Below are positions 15,301 through 23,346 of a stretch of 24,285 bases of DNA, piece by piece. Location: positions 1,986 through 26,270 of the IMG/VR virus record IMGVR_UViG_3300001833_000004; one strand, 5' to 3'. This DNA comes from a virus. How positions within the stretch are numbered: the first letter of the stretch is position 1; every line of letters begins with the position of its first letter. The translations under genes and the position numbers were made by a program. The notes beneath the pieces are model-generated. The model saw only the letters and a list, made by a program, of their open reading frames with translations. It was not told the origin of the DNA and made no database searches.

Positions 15301-18300
15301 CCATCAAGATGGGAAGTCAGATATGCGCCAAGAGACCGTTATACAAATAGACCAAAAGACAGAGCGAGACTATTTGACAGTCTACCGCCAGAACCTAATC
15401 AGGGTGCAACATCAAAAGGCAACCCGATAAGAGGGTTTAGATACGAAGCTGGTTTGGCTACTGGCATGGGTGAGCCAGTATCTATGAGTGATATGGGCAA
15501 GATTAAGCTAACCGAAGAAATGCTTACCCCAGCCCTTCAAAACGCAACTATATATGCGTATGGAAGTAGAGCGCCAACATTAGATACAAACACTACTGCT
15601 TCAGATATTTTCTCTATTACCAAAGCGATTGAGACCCAAAGGTGGCAGAGAAAAGTAGAGTCAAATGCCAAGACAGCTATGCACCTAGAAAACCTCTACG
15701 GGGTGTTACATAGAATGGCCCCAGAGGGTTTTATAGCTGACAGCACAACAAGAGCGCAGTCTATTGAAGAACTTAAAGCAGTATTTTCAAAAAGATCACA
15801 ACCAGAGTTAGATGATGCGCTAGATTTTTTAAACAGTCTCGGTGGTGATCGAGGCATAGGACCGAGTTTTAAATCTAATAGGTCTGGCAACTATCATAAT
15901 ACTGAGATAACTAGAGGCTCTGGTGTTAGAAGCCATATAAACCTAGATCATAAAGAAGGGTTGACTATCAACCCGCAAAACACTTTTTATCATGAGGTTG
16001 CTCACTGGGCATACGACAACATTCTGACCCCTTCAGATAAGATAGACTTCTGGAAGGCGATGAACAAATACTATGATGAGGGCGGAAACCTAGATAAAGA
16101 CGCTATCCAAAACAAATTAGCAAGTTATGGTGGCATGGAGTATGAACATGAAATACTCGGCACTCAAAAGTTTGGTGGCGGAAACTCTATGTCAAGTCCG
16201 CAAGAACTCTTTGCAAATCAATTTGATATTTGGGTAACAAGAAAAAGACATTTTGCTGGGACAGATACATTCTGGCAGAAAATAAACAGGTATGTGAAGG
16301 CTATCATTCAGAGATATGCCAAAGATGCTGAGATTGACCCAGACTTAGAAAAATTATTTTCTAAAATATTACCTGATACAGAACGTCCTAAGTTTAAGTT
16401 GGGGGCAGATGCTAAACCAACAACTGATTATACCAAGCATATTAACAAACGCTGGACAGAACTTAGTCTTATAAGGGAAGACCTAGAGGATGCTCTGCAT
16501 AGGGACAGTGCAAGCGGTATTGTCCAAGCAACGAGAGACCTTGTAGGTTTTATGCTGTCTGTAGCGCCTCGATACAGCAAGAAAAAACTAGCTGAGATGA
16601 GTGCCGCTGGACTTCCTGTGTCCAGAACCTTTGGCCCATTCGACGGCAGACGAGGTATGCGCAGAACTATCCATGATCGGATAGACGATCTTACAGAAAT
16701 ACTGTCTGGCAAGAACACTGACTGGGACGGAATAACAGGCAAGACAGACGAGACTGCTGGCTACTACGATGATGGCCTTAGTCTTGGTGCAGACGAGCAA
16801 GATGTAGCCGATCTAATTAGAGACTTCTGGGAGAATGGATATAACGGTAAGTACAAGCCGAGCCGAGGTATAAGTCCTGGGGCTGAGAAAAAGATGGAGA
16901 ACACATCTCTTTCTAAAACTATGGACAATATGAAAAATGCGTTAGAGGCACATTACAACGCTAAAGAACTTGGCAAGATGCCTGGCGACAGGCCCGCAAC
17001 TGAACCCAAGACGACTCCTAGAGGAAAGGCAAACTCAGCTGTTCGTAAGAAAAAGAAACTTGATGCTAGATCAAAGAAAGCTGTAGACAACGAGGCAAAA
17101 AATATAGCTAAAACACCTCCGTCAAAGAGGAAGAAAACAAATAAGCCTAAAGTTACAGACAGCAATGCCCCTGACATTAAGGAGAAAAACCCTGACGAAC
17201 TCAGGAAGTTGTATGTAGAACACAGAGGTACAGAGTTTGGCGACCAGATAGCAATAGAGTTGCTACGAAAAGAAAAAGCTATTCCGCCACCTAAAACTGT
17301 CAAAGTTACTAGGGAGATAATGTCTCTGGGCAAAGCTGACCTAGAACAAAGATACCTTGACGCTCTGGAATTAAATAACTCCAAAGACATAGACATGATT
17401 TTGAGTGAGTTGCGCAGACGACACGCTAATAAGGGTTTGAAGAAGGGCGACCCAGGCAAGATAACAGCAACATTTATCCAGAAGAGCGGACTGCTACGAA
17501 CTGAAATCAATGACAATAGAGGTATCTCTACTCATGACGGCGTTCCGTCTTATGCGCGGGCATCGGTTAGAGAGCTTCTAGGAACCATTACCCATAGAGA
17601 CCCAGAGATAGAATATACAGCGAGAACCATGACCTATCGTATGCTGAATATGATGGGCAAAACACAGCAACAAGCTATCGGAAGAATGAATATATTTAGT
17701 TCAGAAGATTTGGCTCGTCTTGCTGGTGAACAGCCTGGGGCAACAGACACTCCTTTGTTTGCTGATTTGCGTGGGCCTCACTTTAAAAAATTAAGAAGTG
17801 ATATGCGTAGGTTAAGCGTTGGTTTAACTAAAGGAGAAACATCTCCTTACGACATTATTCATGAAATAGGGCATATGTTGGTTCGTGCCAATGTCATGCC
17901 TGACGAAGAGATGACTGCTATTCGTGAACTTTACATGAAAGCAGATGATCCTGTTAAGAAAAGAGTGCAAAGCAAATATGGTGCTAAATATGTAAACAGA
18001 GATGACCAAACTCAGGACGCACTTTTGGCAGAAGAATGGTTTGCAGAGAGCCTTACAGAATACATGGCTGAACGTGTAGCTAGAGGCGACATAATAAATT
18101 CTGTGGTTACTGGCGATGTCAGTAAGATTAGGCTCAGAAATACTTTTGAACGAGCGTTAGACCGTATGGTGGAATACATGGCATACACAGTTAACGGTCT
18201 TATCGGAAGGAACGACATCAAACAACAATTCAGAAGGCTGGCGCTTTATGGAGATATGTTTGAAGCTGATGATAAATTCCCTCTAAAAAATATGGTCCGA

Positions 18301-21300
18301 TCTGGTCCAGCCATTCACCCATCTTTAGCGTCAGACGCGGTAAAAGACTATGTGATGGCTACCCCAAGAGCAAAGCGGGAACAAATGATGGATTTTGTCA
18401 GGGGCGGTATCAGTCACAATGAAGGTATGGATGACATCATTCCATACTATCACGGCACACCTAATGGTTATGCCTTCAACAGAAATACAAACCCTAATGT
18501 CGTCTTGCGTCCAAGCACTATAGGCTTCTATGGCCCAGGGACTTACTTGACCGACAGCCCTGTTGCGGCTTCTGGAACTTACGCAAAGAAGCCAACGCCA
18601 GAAAGTATGCGTCAGCAAATTATGGACACTGATTTAACAGATGAGCAAAAAGAAGAGCTTATCTACGAAGCAATGGATTTGCACGAAATTAGAAAACAAA
18701 TTTCTAAAGCAAGACGAAACTACTGGTTAGCTGAAAGTGTTGGCGACAAAGACGCGATCCAAAAGTATAAAGAAGATTTGGATGAGATGGTTGACGCAGA
18801 AGAAGCTATACAAGATGCGCTTGGAGAAGCAGGCATAAAAGCTGACCCTATGGTTATTCCAACCGTTGTTAACGTGCGCAACCCAATAGACTTTAGAGAG
18901 ACCGCATCTTACACAACTGCTGATGACAATGCGGTTAGGGCAATCCTAGATTATCTTAATATGACAGACAGCCTTGAGCAAAATGCGTTAGGAAAATTTG
19001 CTTCTGCTTTTGAAGATGGTCCACTTAACGGTAAACAAATGTACCTATCTCTTATCGAGCTACTAAAAGGCTCTGGCAGAGGTGGTCGTAGGGCGCAATC
19101 TGAATTGAACGGGGTTCTTGAGGATGTTGGTTATGACGGCATGTTGACAACGCATTACAATACGCAAGATGCGGCTGGTAACATTCCTAGAATGGCTAAT
19201 GGAGAAACATATGAAGGTGTGCAAATACCCCACACTGGCGTAGTCGTCTTCGATATTGGAAACGTCAAGCATATTGATGCAAATGAATTTGACACATCCG
19301 ATCCTCGCTTATTCAAAAGAGAAGATATGGCTATCCCTAAAGGTTTAAATGGGGAAGTCCTCAATATGATTACCGAGGGTGATATAGATGGTGTCGCAGA
19401 CATTCCTTCTGGCATGGTTGGGGACATTCTTGAGATAAACCATGTAGATAGAAGTATTACATCCGCTATTATGTCTATCGGCAAGAAGAGACCGCTAGAT
19501 GTAAGAGAAGAACAAGCTCTCAAAAAAGCTACACCTATGGGACTATGGAGTTCTCAGTCTACAGCCATGAGAGATATTGGAGCTAAGTGGACTGGAGACT
19601 GGTTTGAAAATCATTTCCCTGATGTTCACCAGAGATTTGCCAAAACATATATGCCTCTCAAAAGAATGATGGAAGAGCTTCCTGACGCAAGAGGATATGT
19701 AGGATCATGGTTCGAGCGTGGTCCAAGAACGCTACTTTCACCATTGTTGCCTAGACAACTAAAAGCTAAACAACCAAAAAGTCATGCAAGGATTGTTGGC
19801 GCTTTAAGATTTGGCACTGGCTCTCGTCAATACGCTGAACTAACCAATCAAGAGAAGAAAGTTTACCAAGCTGTGCGCGGCGCTTTCGATCAAGAGTGGG
19901 TTAAGATGAATGAGCTTGGGATATTCGTTGGTAAAAGAGAAAACTATCTACCTCAAATTTGGGATAAAGAAAAAATAGTCAGCAATGAACCCAAGTTTAT
20001 AGCGGACATGATGGAGTATTATCAATTAGAAGGCACTAGCCTTGGCATTGTTAGAACCTCAGATGAGGCGAGAAAATTCGCGGACGAAATGTTTATACGC
20101 CTTACAGCCGACGATGCTGATGGACACTTCATGCCACAAAAAGCTGGATCAAGAAATTCTGTATCAGACCACATAGATCATGGGCGTGTACTGGAGCTTG
20201 AAAAGTACCCACTTAGCATGGCAAAGCTACAAGATTTCCTAGAGGATGATCTTGACGCATTGCTTGTTAAGTATTTTGACGGGACATCAAGACGAGTAGC
20301 GCAGACAGAACAGTTTGGCGTAAACGCTCATGGTTTCTATGACTACATGTATATAGCAGAAAAAGGTAGGCAAGCGATAGCAGACCTTCTCAGCAAAAAC
20401 AAAACATTTAGAAAGAACTTCAGCGCACTGGGCGAAGAAGGACACATGGAAGATGTCACCTTGGACGACCTTGTTGTAATGCCTTTCGCTGGCAAACCCA
20501 TGATGGCTACAAGGTTTGTATCCGCATTGGTTGCAGAGCAGTTGAAGAACGGATCAGCTGGTGTGGAGAAAATGCTAGACGATGTTGCTGTCACAGGTTT
20601 TGGCGGCGTAGTTCCTCCAGCATACACAAGACGAAAAGAAGCAATCGTTGCGGCACTGAGAGATTTTAATGGAGAAAAGGCTCAGTGGGATAATGGCACG
20701 TTTGACTTTATGGAAAATGCTCTTCGAGTTGCTCAGAAGAAACCTCAAGTTGGCGGTTTCTCCAATAAACTTAACAGAACGTCAAAGGTACTAAGAGGGA
20801 TTAACTCCGTTACATTGCTTGGTTGGACAACACTTACATCGTTGCCTGACACAGCCCTACCAATAATCCGATCTGGTTCAATAAAAGATTGGGCAAAAGG
20901 TATCTATAAATATAAGAATGATCCAGAGTTTGCCCGCATGATACAGAATGTCGGTGTGGCTATAGAGAATATTGTCCACGAAAGACAGCTTCATATGTAT
21001 GGAGCAATAGATGGAAAGATGACTAACGCCTTCTTTAACGCAACAATGCTTACACCTTGGACTGACCTTAACAGAAAGATTGCCGCCGCTACTGCATACG
21101 AAAGTTTTAAGTCGATGCAAGCAAAAGCCGCCAAGTCATACCGAAAAGATTTGGGGAACCTGGCAAACCAAACAACGGAATACAAGACGGCACACAGATA
21201 CTTAATGAAGGTTGGTCTTGGAGACTTTCTCCCAACAGGTTCTCGTCGTAGTGAAAACATTAGCAATCCTCGTTTGCTAGAAGATGATCCACTAGTAAGA

Positions 21301-22065
21301 ACAGCGGTGATAAGATTTGCAAATCAATCTGTATTCCAGCCTAACGTAGATGATATGCCGTTGATGTGGCAAACTCCAATGGGGGCTATTGTAACTCAGC
21401 TTAAATCGTTTCCTCTTATGATGCACAGATTGTTTATGCACACAGTTAACGAAGCATTTGGCGTGACAAAGGCAGATGGCACAGCGGGTAAACTCACACT
21501 TAACTTTAATAAGGCAAACAAAAACTTTGCGCCCCTTGCCTATCTACTAACACTTGGACCTCTTGCTGGTGCGGGAGCTTTGGGTGTCAAGGACGTTATT
21601 CAAATGAGAGGTGGCGAAGAAGAAAAAGAAATGGCGTTCAGAAAAAGATCAGCCGCGAAGTTTCTTGGCTTCAAAGAAGAACAACATGGAGACATTGATA
21701 AGTTTCTCGGTTGGTACTTAGAGGGAATGATGGCGATGGGCGGTCTGGGCATCTTAGCTGACCTTTTCCACACTACCTCACAGCAAATAGATAACGCCGC
21801 CTATGGTCGTGAGCGCATAATGAGTACGCTTCTAGGTCCAACATACGGTCTTGCAACTACTGGCATAAACATTACCGCAGGCGTAACTGACGCTGTGTTT
21901 GATAGAACAAAATCAAACGCAAAGGAACGCACAGCGGTAAGAGATGCGGTGGCAAGAATACCAGTCCTCGGAGGAAATAAAGCCTTTAGAGAAGGAACGG
22001 TAACTGCAATCGCTGGAGAACCAACGGGCAGAAAAGGGAAAAGAAAGATACCTGATTGGTATTAA
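12373..22065 (+). CDS. Giant 3230-aa polyvalent internal virion protein: two HExxH domains plus ADP-ribosyltransferase-like domain
   Basis: This is a single uninterrupted 9.7-kb gene. Regions in order: residues 120-235 are Gly/Ala-rich and hydrophobic, with LLDPINLIPFG, recalled from large podoviral ejection proteins; 290-590 is an acidic, Pro/Gly-rich linker; about 587-622 resembles a small E3-binding-type fold; around 1060-1290 is the first metallopeptidase-like domain, HEVAH at 1207-1211 with E1278 (ELFANQFD) as a possible third ligand; 1540-1600 is a Lys-rich linker; 1740-1910 is a second such domain, HEIGH at 1830-1834 with E1892 (WFAESLTEY); 2022-2305 is ADP-ribosyltransferase-like, YYHGT (2025-2029) and GTYLTD (2056-2061), with NVRNPIDF and GYDGM as in ART-PolyVal folds; 2387-3230 is a large helical C-terminus with hydrophobic stretches at about 3052-3075 and 3116-3135. 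T7 gp16 in the same place has about 1318 residues. I infer ejection into the host with effector activity there. No transglycosylase or RNA polymerase motif was seen. Confidence 0.8.
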   Translation: MADRDLGIKYNPGQADDPFTADNDYTTDLRGKNPLYDPRVIADLRAHYNELGHNVQGMTDEEIVDEFYSDKTWGSLNTMGGAKRLYESTQLSDEGKHRLMRLNKVYERAPQFWEEGGRGWLSALSSGAGAILLDPINLIPFGKAFQAGAGAYKAGKTGWQAARAGAGRGAIYEGAIGGAHEGIMATMEENERKNLGYQREVDLGNIASRTALGTAFGMGTGTVLGGIAGRTGYDSRVGEIFGTTGAQQTEAGRFAGMTDDEIARMTHKEGEELVKKYKSGELVEGSARSADQALDADGTDPTAPTEPELSPDEIKMVDEKSQIEAAIAEYETAETNLRRDNVDGSLDAQIQEAREQIAALQTLSNFGQRVELKKKQIDDLATNVPKESAEFQKRVAEYNEAYSNYRYAISSIGKPEFNDVMKDIVRGLDLEPPKVDAEGPEVPKAPGGETEVGVEKGTGGQEDPKVGTGTPELGEAKGGGEGSPTLEGGIDNPPEVQVDIPYLNTKQVQKVQKEILEPYGITEAELKVILDDPANGVVSRSGGSVNSGKITNQTIKEIKEHLDGKKKPVVEDAPEIDATPPKEPEPSAVSAELRGYALAQGIDPNKLKPAGKRTVVSKNQIDKEAAKATAEDDYARKAYEELARISDMFGDGEVDVNVAEAAIRAIANDDSITTPADDLIALRRHLDSLPDEFVEESVPPTELTQTQKKKIRARKSTLKKQFPGLTDDAAETMARSQVLSQGPETPIRGTGEAIGEAAKFTTAGLSNNGRIQGLLRRGTRIGKGSDYTVTGKSPRRNEFGFEAALIRARSGNGPDVVEYETMGKEKILTRSGPIEVPKGTVAYADAVSGRAFDTLEFALEFRDGGKPSPTRLGEYNSTAPADQPTKTPIDLAGILEKHKDNPAELIKILEAAVRKTEPTSETPDTKTIATIPPQKGDHIAVVRSMDDPNDVRMLNPNTQEGQDISVVIGKSGPKSDPSRWEVRYAPRDRYTNRPKDRARLFDSLPPEPNQGATSKGNPIRGFRYEAGLATGMGEPVSMSDMGKIKLTEEMLTPALQNATIYAYGSRAPTLDTNTTASDIFSITKAIETQRWQRKVESNAKTAMHLENLYGVLHRMAPEGFIADSTTRAQSIEELKAVFSKRSQPELDDALDFLNSLGGDRGIGPSFKSNRSGNYHNTEITRGSGVRSHINLDHKEGLTINPQNTFYHEVAHWAYDNILTPSDKIDFWKAMNKYYDEGGNLDKDAIQNKLASYGGMEYEHEILGTQKFGGGNSMSSPQELFANQFDIWVTRKRHFAGTDTFWQKINRYVKAIIQRYAKDAEIDPDLEKLFSKILPDTERPKFKLGADAKPTTDYTKHINKRWTELSLIREDLEDALHRDSASGIVQATRDLVGFMLSVAPRYSKKKLAEMSAAGLPVSRTFGPFDGRRGMRRTIHDRIDDLTEILSGKNTDWDGITGKTDETAGYYDDGLSLGADEQDVADLIRDFWENGYNGKYKPSRGISPGAEKKMENTSLSKTMDNMKNALEAHYNAKELGKMPGDRPATEPKTTPRGKANSAVRKKKKLDARSKKAVDNEAKNIAKTPPSKRKKTNKPKVTDSNAPDIKEKNPDELRKLYVEHRGTEFGDQIAIELLRKEKAIPPPKTVKVTREIMSLGKADLEQRYLDALELNNSKDIDMILSELRRRHANKGLKKGDPGKITATFIQKSGLLRTEINDNRGISTHDGVPSYARASVRELLGTITHRDPEIEYTARTMTYRMLNMMGKTQQQAIGRMNIFSSEDLARLAGEQPGATDTPLFADLRGPHFKKLRSDMRRLSVGLTKGETSPYDIIHEIGHMLVRANVMPDEEMTAIRELYMKADDPVKKRVQSKYGAKYVNRDDQTQDALLAEEWFAESLTEYMAERVARGDIINSVVTGDVSKIRLRNTFERALDRMVEYMAYTVNGLIGRNDIKQQFRRLALYGDMFEADDKFPLKNMVRSGPAIHPSLASDAVKDYVMATPRAKREQMMDFVRGGISHNEGMDDIIPYYHGTPNGYAFNRNTNPNVVLRPSTIGFYGPGTYLTDSPVAASGTYAKKPTPESMRQQIMDTDLTDEQKEELIYEAMDLHEIRKQISKARRNYWLAESVGDKDAIQKYKEDLDEMVDAEEAIQDALGEAGIKADPMVIPTVVNVRNPIDFRETASYTTADDNAVRAILDYLNMTDSLEQNALGKFASAFEDGPLNGKQMYLSLIELLKGSGRGGRRAQSELNGVLEDVGYDGMLTTHYNTQDAAGNIPRMANGETYEGVQIPHTGVVVFDIGNVKHIDANEFDTSDPRLFKREDMAIPKGLNGEVLNMITEGDIDGVADIPSGMVGDILEINHVDRSITSAIMSIGKKRPLDVREEQALKKATPMGLWSSQSTAMRDIGAKWTGDWFENHFPDVHQRFAKTYMPLKRMMEELPDARGYVGSWFERGPRTLLSPLLPRQLKAKQPKSHARIVGALRFGTGSRQYAELTNQEKKVYQAVRGAFDQEWVKMNELGIFVGKRENYLPQIWDKEKIVSNEPKFIADMMEYYQLEGTSLGIVRTSDEARKFADEMFIRLTADDADGHFMPQKAGSRNSVSDHIDHGRVLELEKYPLSMAKLQDFLEDDLDALLVKYFDGTSRRVAQTEQFGVNAHGFYDYMYIAEKGRQAIADLLSKNKTFRKNFSALGEEGHMEDVTLDDLVVMPFAGKPMMATRFVSALVAEQLKNGSAGVEKMLDDVAVTGFGGVVPPAYTRRKEAIVAALRDFNGEKAQWDNGTFDFMENALRVAQKKPQVGGFSNKLNRTSKVLRGINSVTLLGWTTLTSLPDTALPIIRSGSIKDWAKGIYKYKNDPEFARMIQNVGVAIENIVHERQLHMYGAIDGKMTNAFFNATMLTPWTDLNRKIAAATAYESFKSMQAKAAKSYRKDLGNLANQTTEYKTAHRYLMKVGLGDFLPTGSRRSENISNPRLLEDDPLVRTAVIRFANQSVFQPNVDDMPLMWQTPMGAIVTQLKSFPLMMHRLFMHTVNEAFGVTKADGTAGKLTLNFNKANKNFAPLAYLLTLGPLAGAGALGVKDVIQMRGGEEEKEMAFRKRSAAKFLGFKEEQHGDIDKFLGWYLEGMMAMGGLGILADLFHTTSQQIDNAAYGRERIMSTLLGPTYGLATTGINITAGVTDAVFDRTKSNAKERTAVRDAVARIPVLGGNKAFREGTVTAIAGEPTGRKGKRKIPDWY

Positions 22066-22079
22066 TTAAGGAGCTAACT

Positions 22080-22340
22080 ATGGCAAAAAAGAAAGCAAGT
22101 AAAAAAAGTATGCCTTGCAACAAACCTAAGCGCCAAACATCTGGCGGTAAAAAGTTTGTTGTGAAAGCATGTCAGGGCGGGAAGGAAAAGATAATTCGAT
22201 TTGGGGACGCTAATATGTCCATCAAGAAAGATCAGCCAGCCCGTAAAAAATCTTATTGCGCTAGGTCTGGCGGAATAAAAGGTAAGAACAACAAGCTATC
22301 AGCAAATTACTGGTCGCGTAGAGCATGGGGGTGCAGATGA
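22080..22340 (+). CDS. Small basic phage protein, unknown function
   Basis: This 86-residue protein is very rich in Lys and Arg. It contains CNKPKRQTSGGKKFVVKAC near the start, then KEKIIRFGDANMSI, RKKSYCARSGG and a C-terminal SANYWSRRAWGC. The pattern 'IRFG ... KxxYxxRxxG ... SAxYWSRxxW' matches small basic proteins that I recall from many marine tailed phages, but I cannot name the family with certainty. Five Cys and several Lys pairs would fit nucleic acid or metal binding. The start at 22080 is preferred over an upstream GTG at 22056, which would overlap the giant gene, because AAGGAG (22068-22073) lies 6 nt before it. Its TGA overlaps the next ATG (ATGA). It may be packaged with DNA, but that is a guess. 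Confidence 0.75.
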   Translation: MAKKKASKKSMPCNKPKRQTSGGKKFVVKACQGGKEKIIRFGDANMSIKKDQPARKKSYCARSGGIKGKNNKLSANYWSRRAWGCR

Positions 22341-22486
22341 GTTTATACCGAAACATTAACAAGCGAAAGAAAGCTGGAACATCCAGAAGTAAATCGAAGT
22401 CAACAATATCACCTAAAGCATATGCTGATATGAAAGCAGGCTTTCCTAACAGCAAAAAGAATAAAGCTAAACGAAAGAGGACTTAA
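22337..22486 (+). CDS. Tiny basic protein (49 aa), unknown function
   Basis: This 49-residue protein opens MSLYRNINKRKKAG and continues with Ser/Lys-rich sequence, ISPKAYADMKAGFP and a tail of KKNKAKRKRT. Basic content is about 40 percent. Short proteins with 'LYxNINKRKKAGTSR' and 'AYxxMKAGFP' recur in marine phages next to a partner like the upstream gene, from memory, so it is probably real although short. It starts in an ATGA overlap with the previous stop codon, and it ends 3 nt before the holin gene. Function is unknown; charge and context suggest nucleic acid or virion binding. Confidence 0.8.
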   Translation: MSLYRNINKRKKAGTSRSKSKSTISPKAYADMKAGFPNSKKNKAKRKRT

Positions 22487-22489
22487 CTT

Positions 22490-22879
22490 ATGGCAGTAAC
22501 ATCACTCCTTGGATCATTGATAGAACCCGTTAGCGGATTGCTCGGCAAGGTTATCGAGGACAAGGATCAAGCAAATAAATTAGCCCACGAAATAGCAACG
22601 ATGACGGACCGACATCATCAGGAGCTAATGAAACTTCAGTTGGAAATAAACAGAGAGGAAGCAAAAGGTAATTGGTTTCAGTCGTCTTGGAGGCCAGCTA
22701 CCGCCTGGGTATGCGTCCTGGGCTTCACAGTAAATTTTTTAATATCACCACTCGCCGCACCGTTCGGCTTCGTAATCCCGCAGGCTGACATGTCAATCAT
22801 GATGCCCGTCTTGCTGGGTATGCTTGGTCTTGCTGGGGCCAGAAGTTTTGAGCGTGTGAAGGGTGTGGGGAAAGGATAG
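22490..22879 (+). CDS. Holin, GTA-type three-TM family
   Basis: This 129-residue protein is called as the holin that forms lesions in the inner membrane and times lysis. It matches the GTA_holin_3TM type, named from a gene transfer agent of Rhodobacter. Residues 3-21 form an amphipathic or membrane-associated segment (SLLGSLIEPVSGLLGKV). Residues 25-60 are a charged helix. Then comes the family's signature of Gly-Asn-Trp-Phe-Gln followed by SWRPATAWVCVLGF (W67 onward). Two hydrophobic segments follow (about 72-92 and 101-117), and the C-terminus is basic (RSFERVKGVGKG). The endolysin follows 11 nt later, a normal holin/endolysin pair. The family is common in alphaproteobacterial phages, the main reason for the host inference. 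Confidence 0.88.
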   Translation: MAVTSLLGSLIEPVSGLLGKVIEDKDQANKLAHEIATMTDRHHQELMKLQLEINREEAKGNWFQSSWRPATAWVCVLGFTVNFLISPLAAPFGFVIPQADMSIMMPVLLGMLGLAGARSFERVKGVGKG

Positions 22880-22890
22880 AAAGGTAAAGT

Positions 22891-23346
22891 ATGGCATACA
22901 CATTCTCAAAAAAATCTATGAAGAAATTAGAAGGTGTCAATGAAGATTTAGTTGGCCTTGCGGAGATGGCTATATCTGTCTCCGACATTGACTTCGGAAT
23001 TTCTGAAGGGCTTCGTTCGCAAGAACGTCAGCAAATTTTGTACGACACAAAGAGATCACAGACACTAGAATCAAAACATATAGTGGGTAGAGCTATAGAT
23101 GTGTTTGCTTTTGTAAATGGAGAGGTTTGTTGGGAGCTTGCGGTCTACGACGACATAGCTGACGCTTTTGCTATGGCATCAAGGGCGCATGGCGTTCCAT
23201 TGAAGTGGGGATGTGCATGGACTGTTTCTGATATAGGCACATGGAACGGGACGATGGAAGACGCAATGAACAGTTATATTGACATTAGAAGATCGCAAGG
23301 AAGGAGACCCTTCCTCGATGGTCCTCATTTTGAACTATCGGATTAA
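22891..23346 (+). CDS. Endolysin, M15-family zinc peptidase (VanY/T5 endolysin-like)
   Basis: This 151-residue single-domain peptidase would cut peptide cross-links in peptidoglycan. The M15 pattern is complete: S61-K-H63-x-x-G66-R-A-I-D70, then D143-G-P-H146-F-E. Zinc ligands are H63, D70 and H146, and D143 fits the catalytic acid. The 7-residue H-to-D spacing and 3-residue D-to-H spacing agree with T5 endolysin. The N-terminal half carries GISEGLRSQERQQILYD, the usual 'T-x-G-x-R-x-x-x-x-Q' segment ahead of the metal site. No signal peptide or cell wall binding domain is seen, so it relies on the holin for access. It ends in TAATG, overlapping the next start codon by one base. Confidence 0.92.
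   Translation: MAYTFSKKSMKKLEGVNEDLVGLAEMAISVSDIDFGISEGLRSQERQQILYDTKRSQTLESKHIVGRAIDVFAFVNGEVCWELAVYDDIADAFAMASRAHGVPLKWGCAWTVSDIGTWNGTMEDAMNSYIDIRRSQGRRPFLDGPHFELSD

Noticed and set aside
16953-17516. 187-codon open frame on the minus strand inside the giant gene
   Set aside because: Antisense to a clear, domain-bearing reading frame; the product is Ser/Leu/Phe-rich, as expected for the complement of a Lys/Glu-rich sequence, with no recognisable domain.
12373-22065. Giant protein as an N4-like virion RNA polymerase
   Set aside because: Size is similar, but I found no T7-family polymerase motifs; zincin and ART-like motifs occupy the middle instead.
22056-22079. Upstream start for the 86-aa basic protein
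   Set aside because: Would overlap the giant gene and lacks a ribosome binding site; AAGGAG at 22068-22073 points to ATG 22080.
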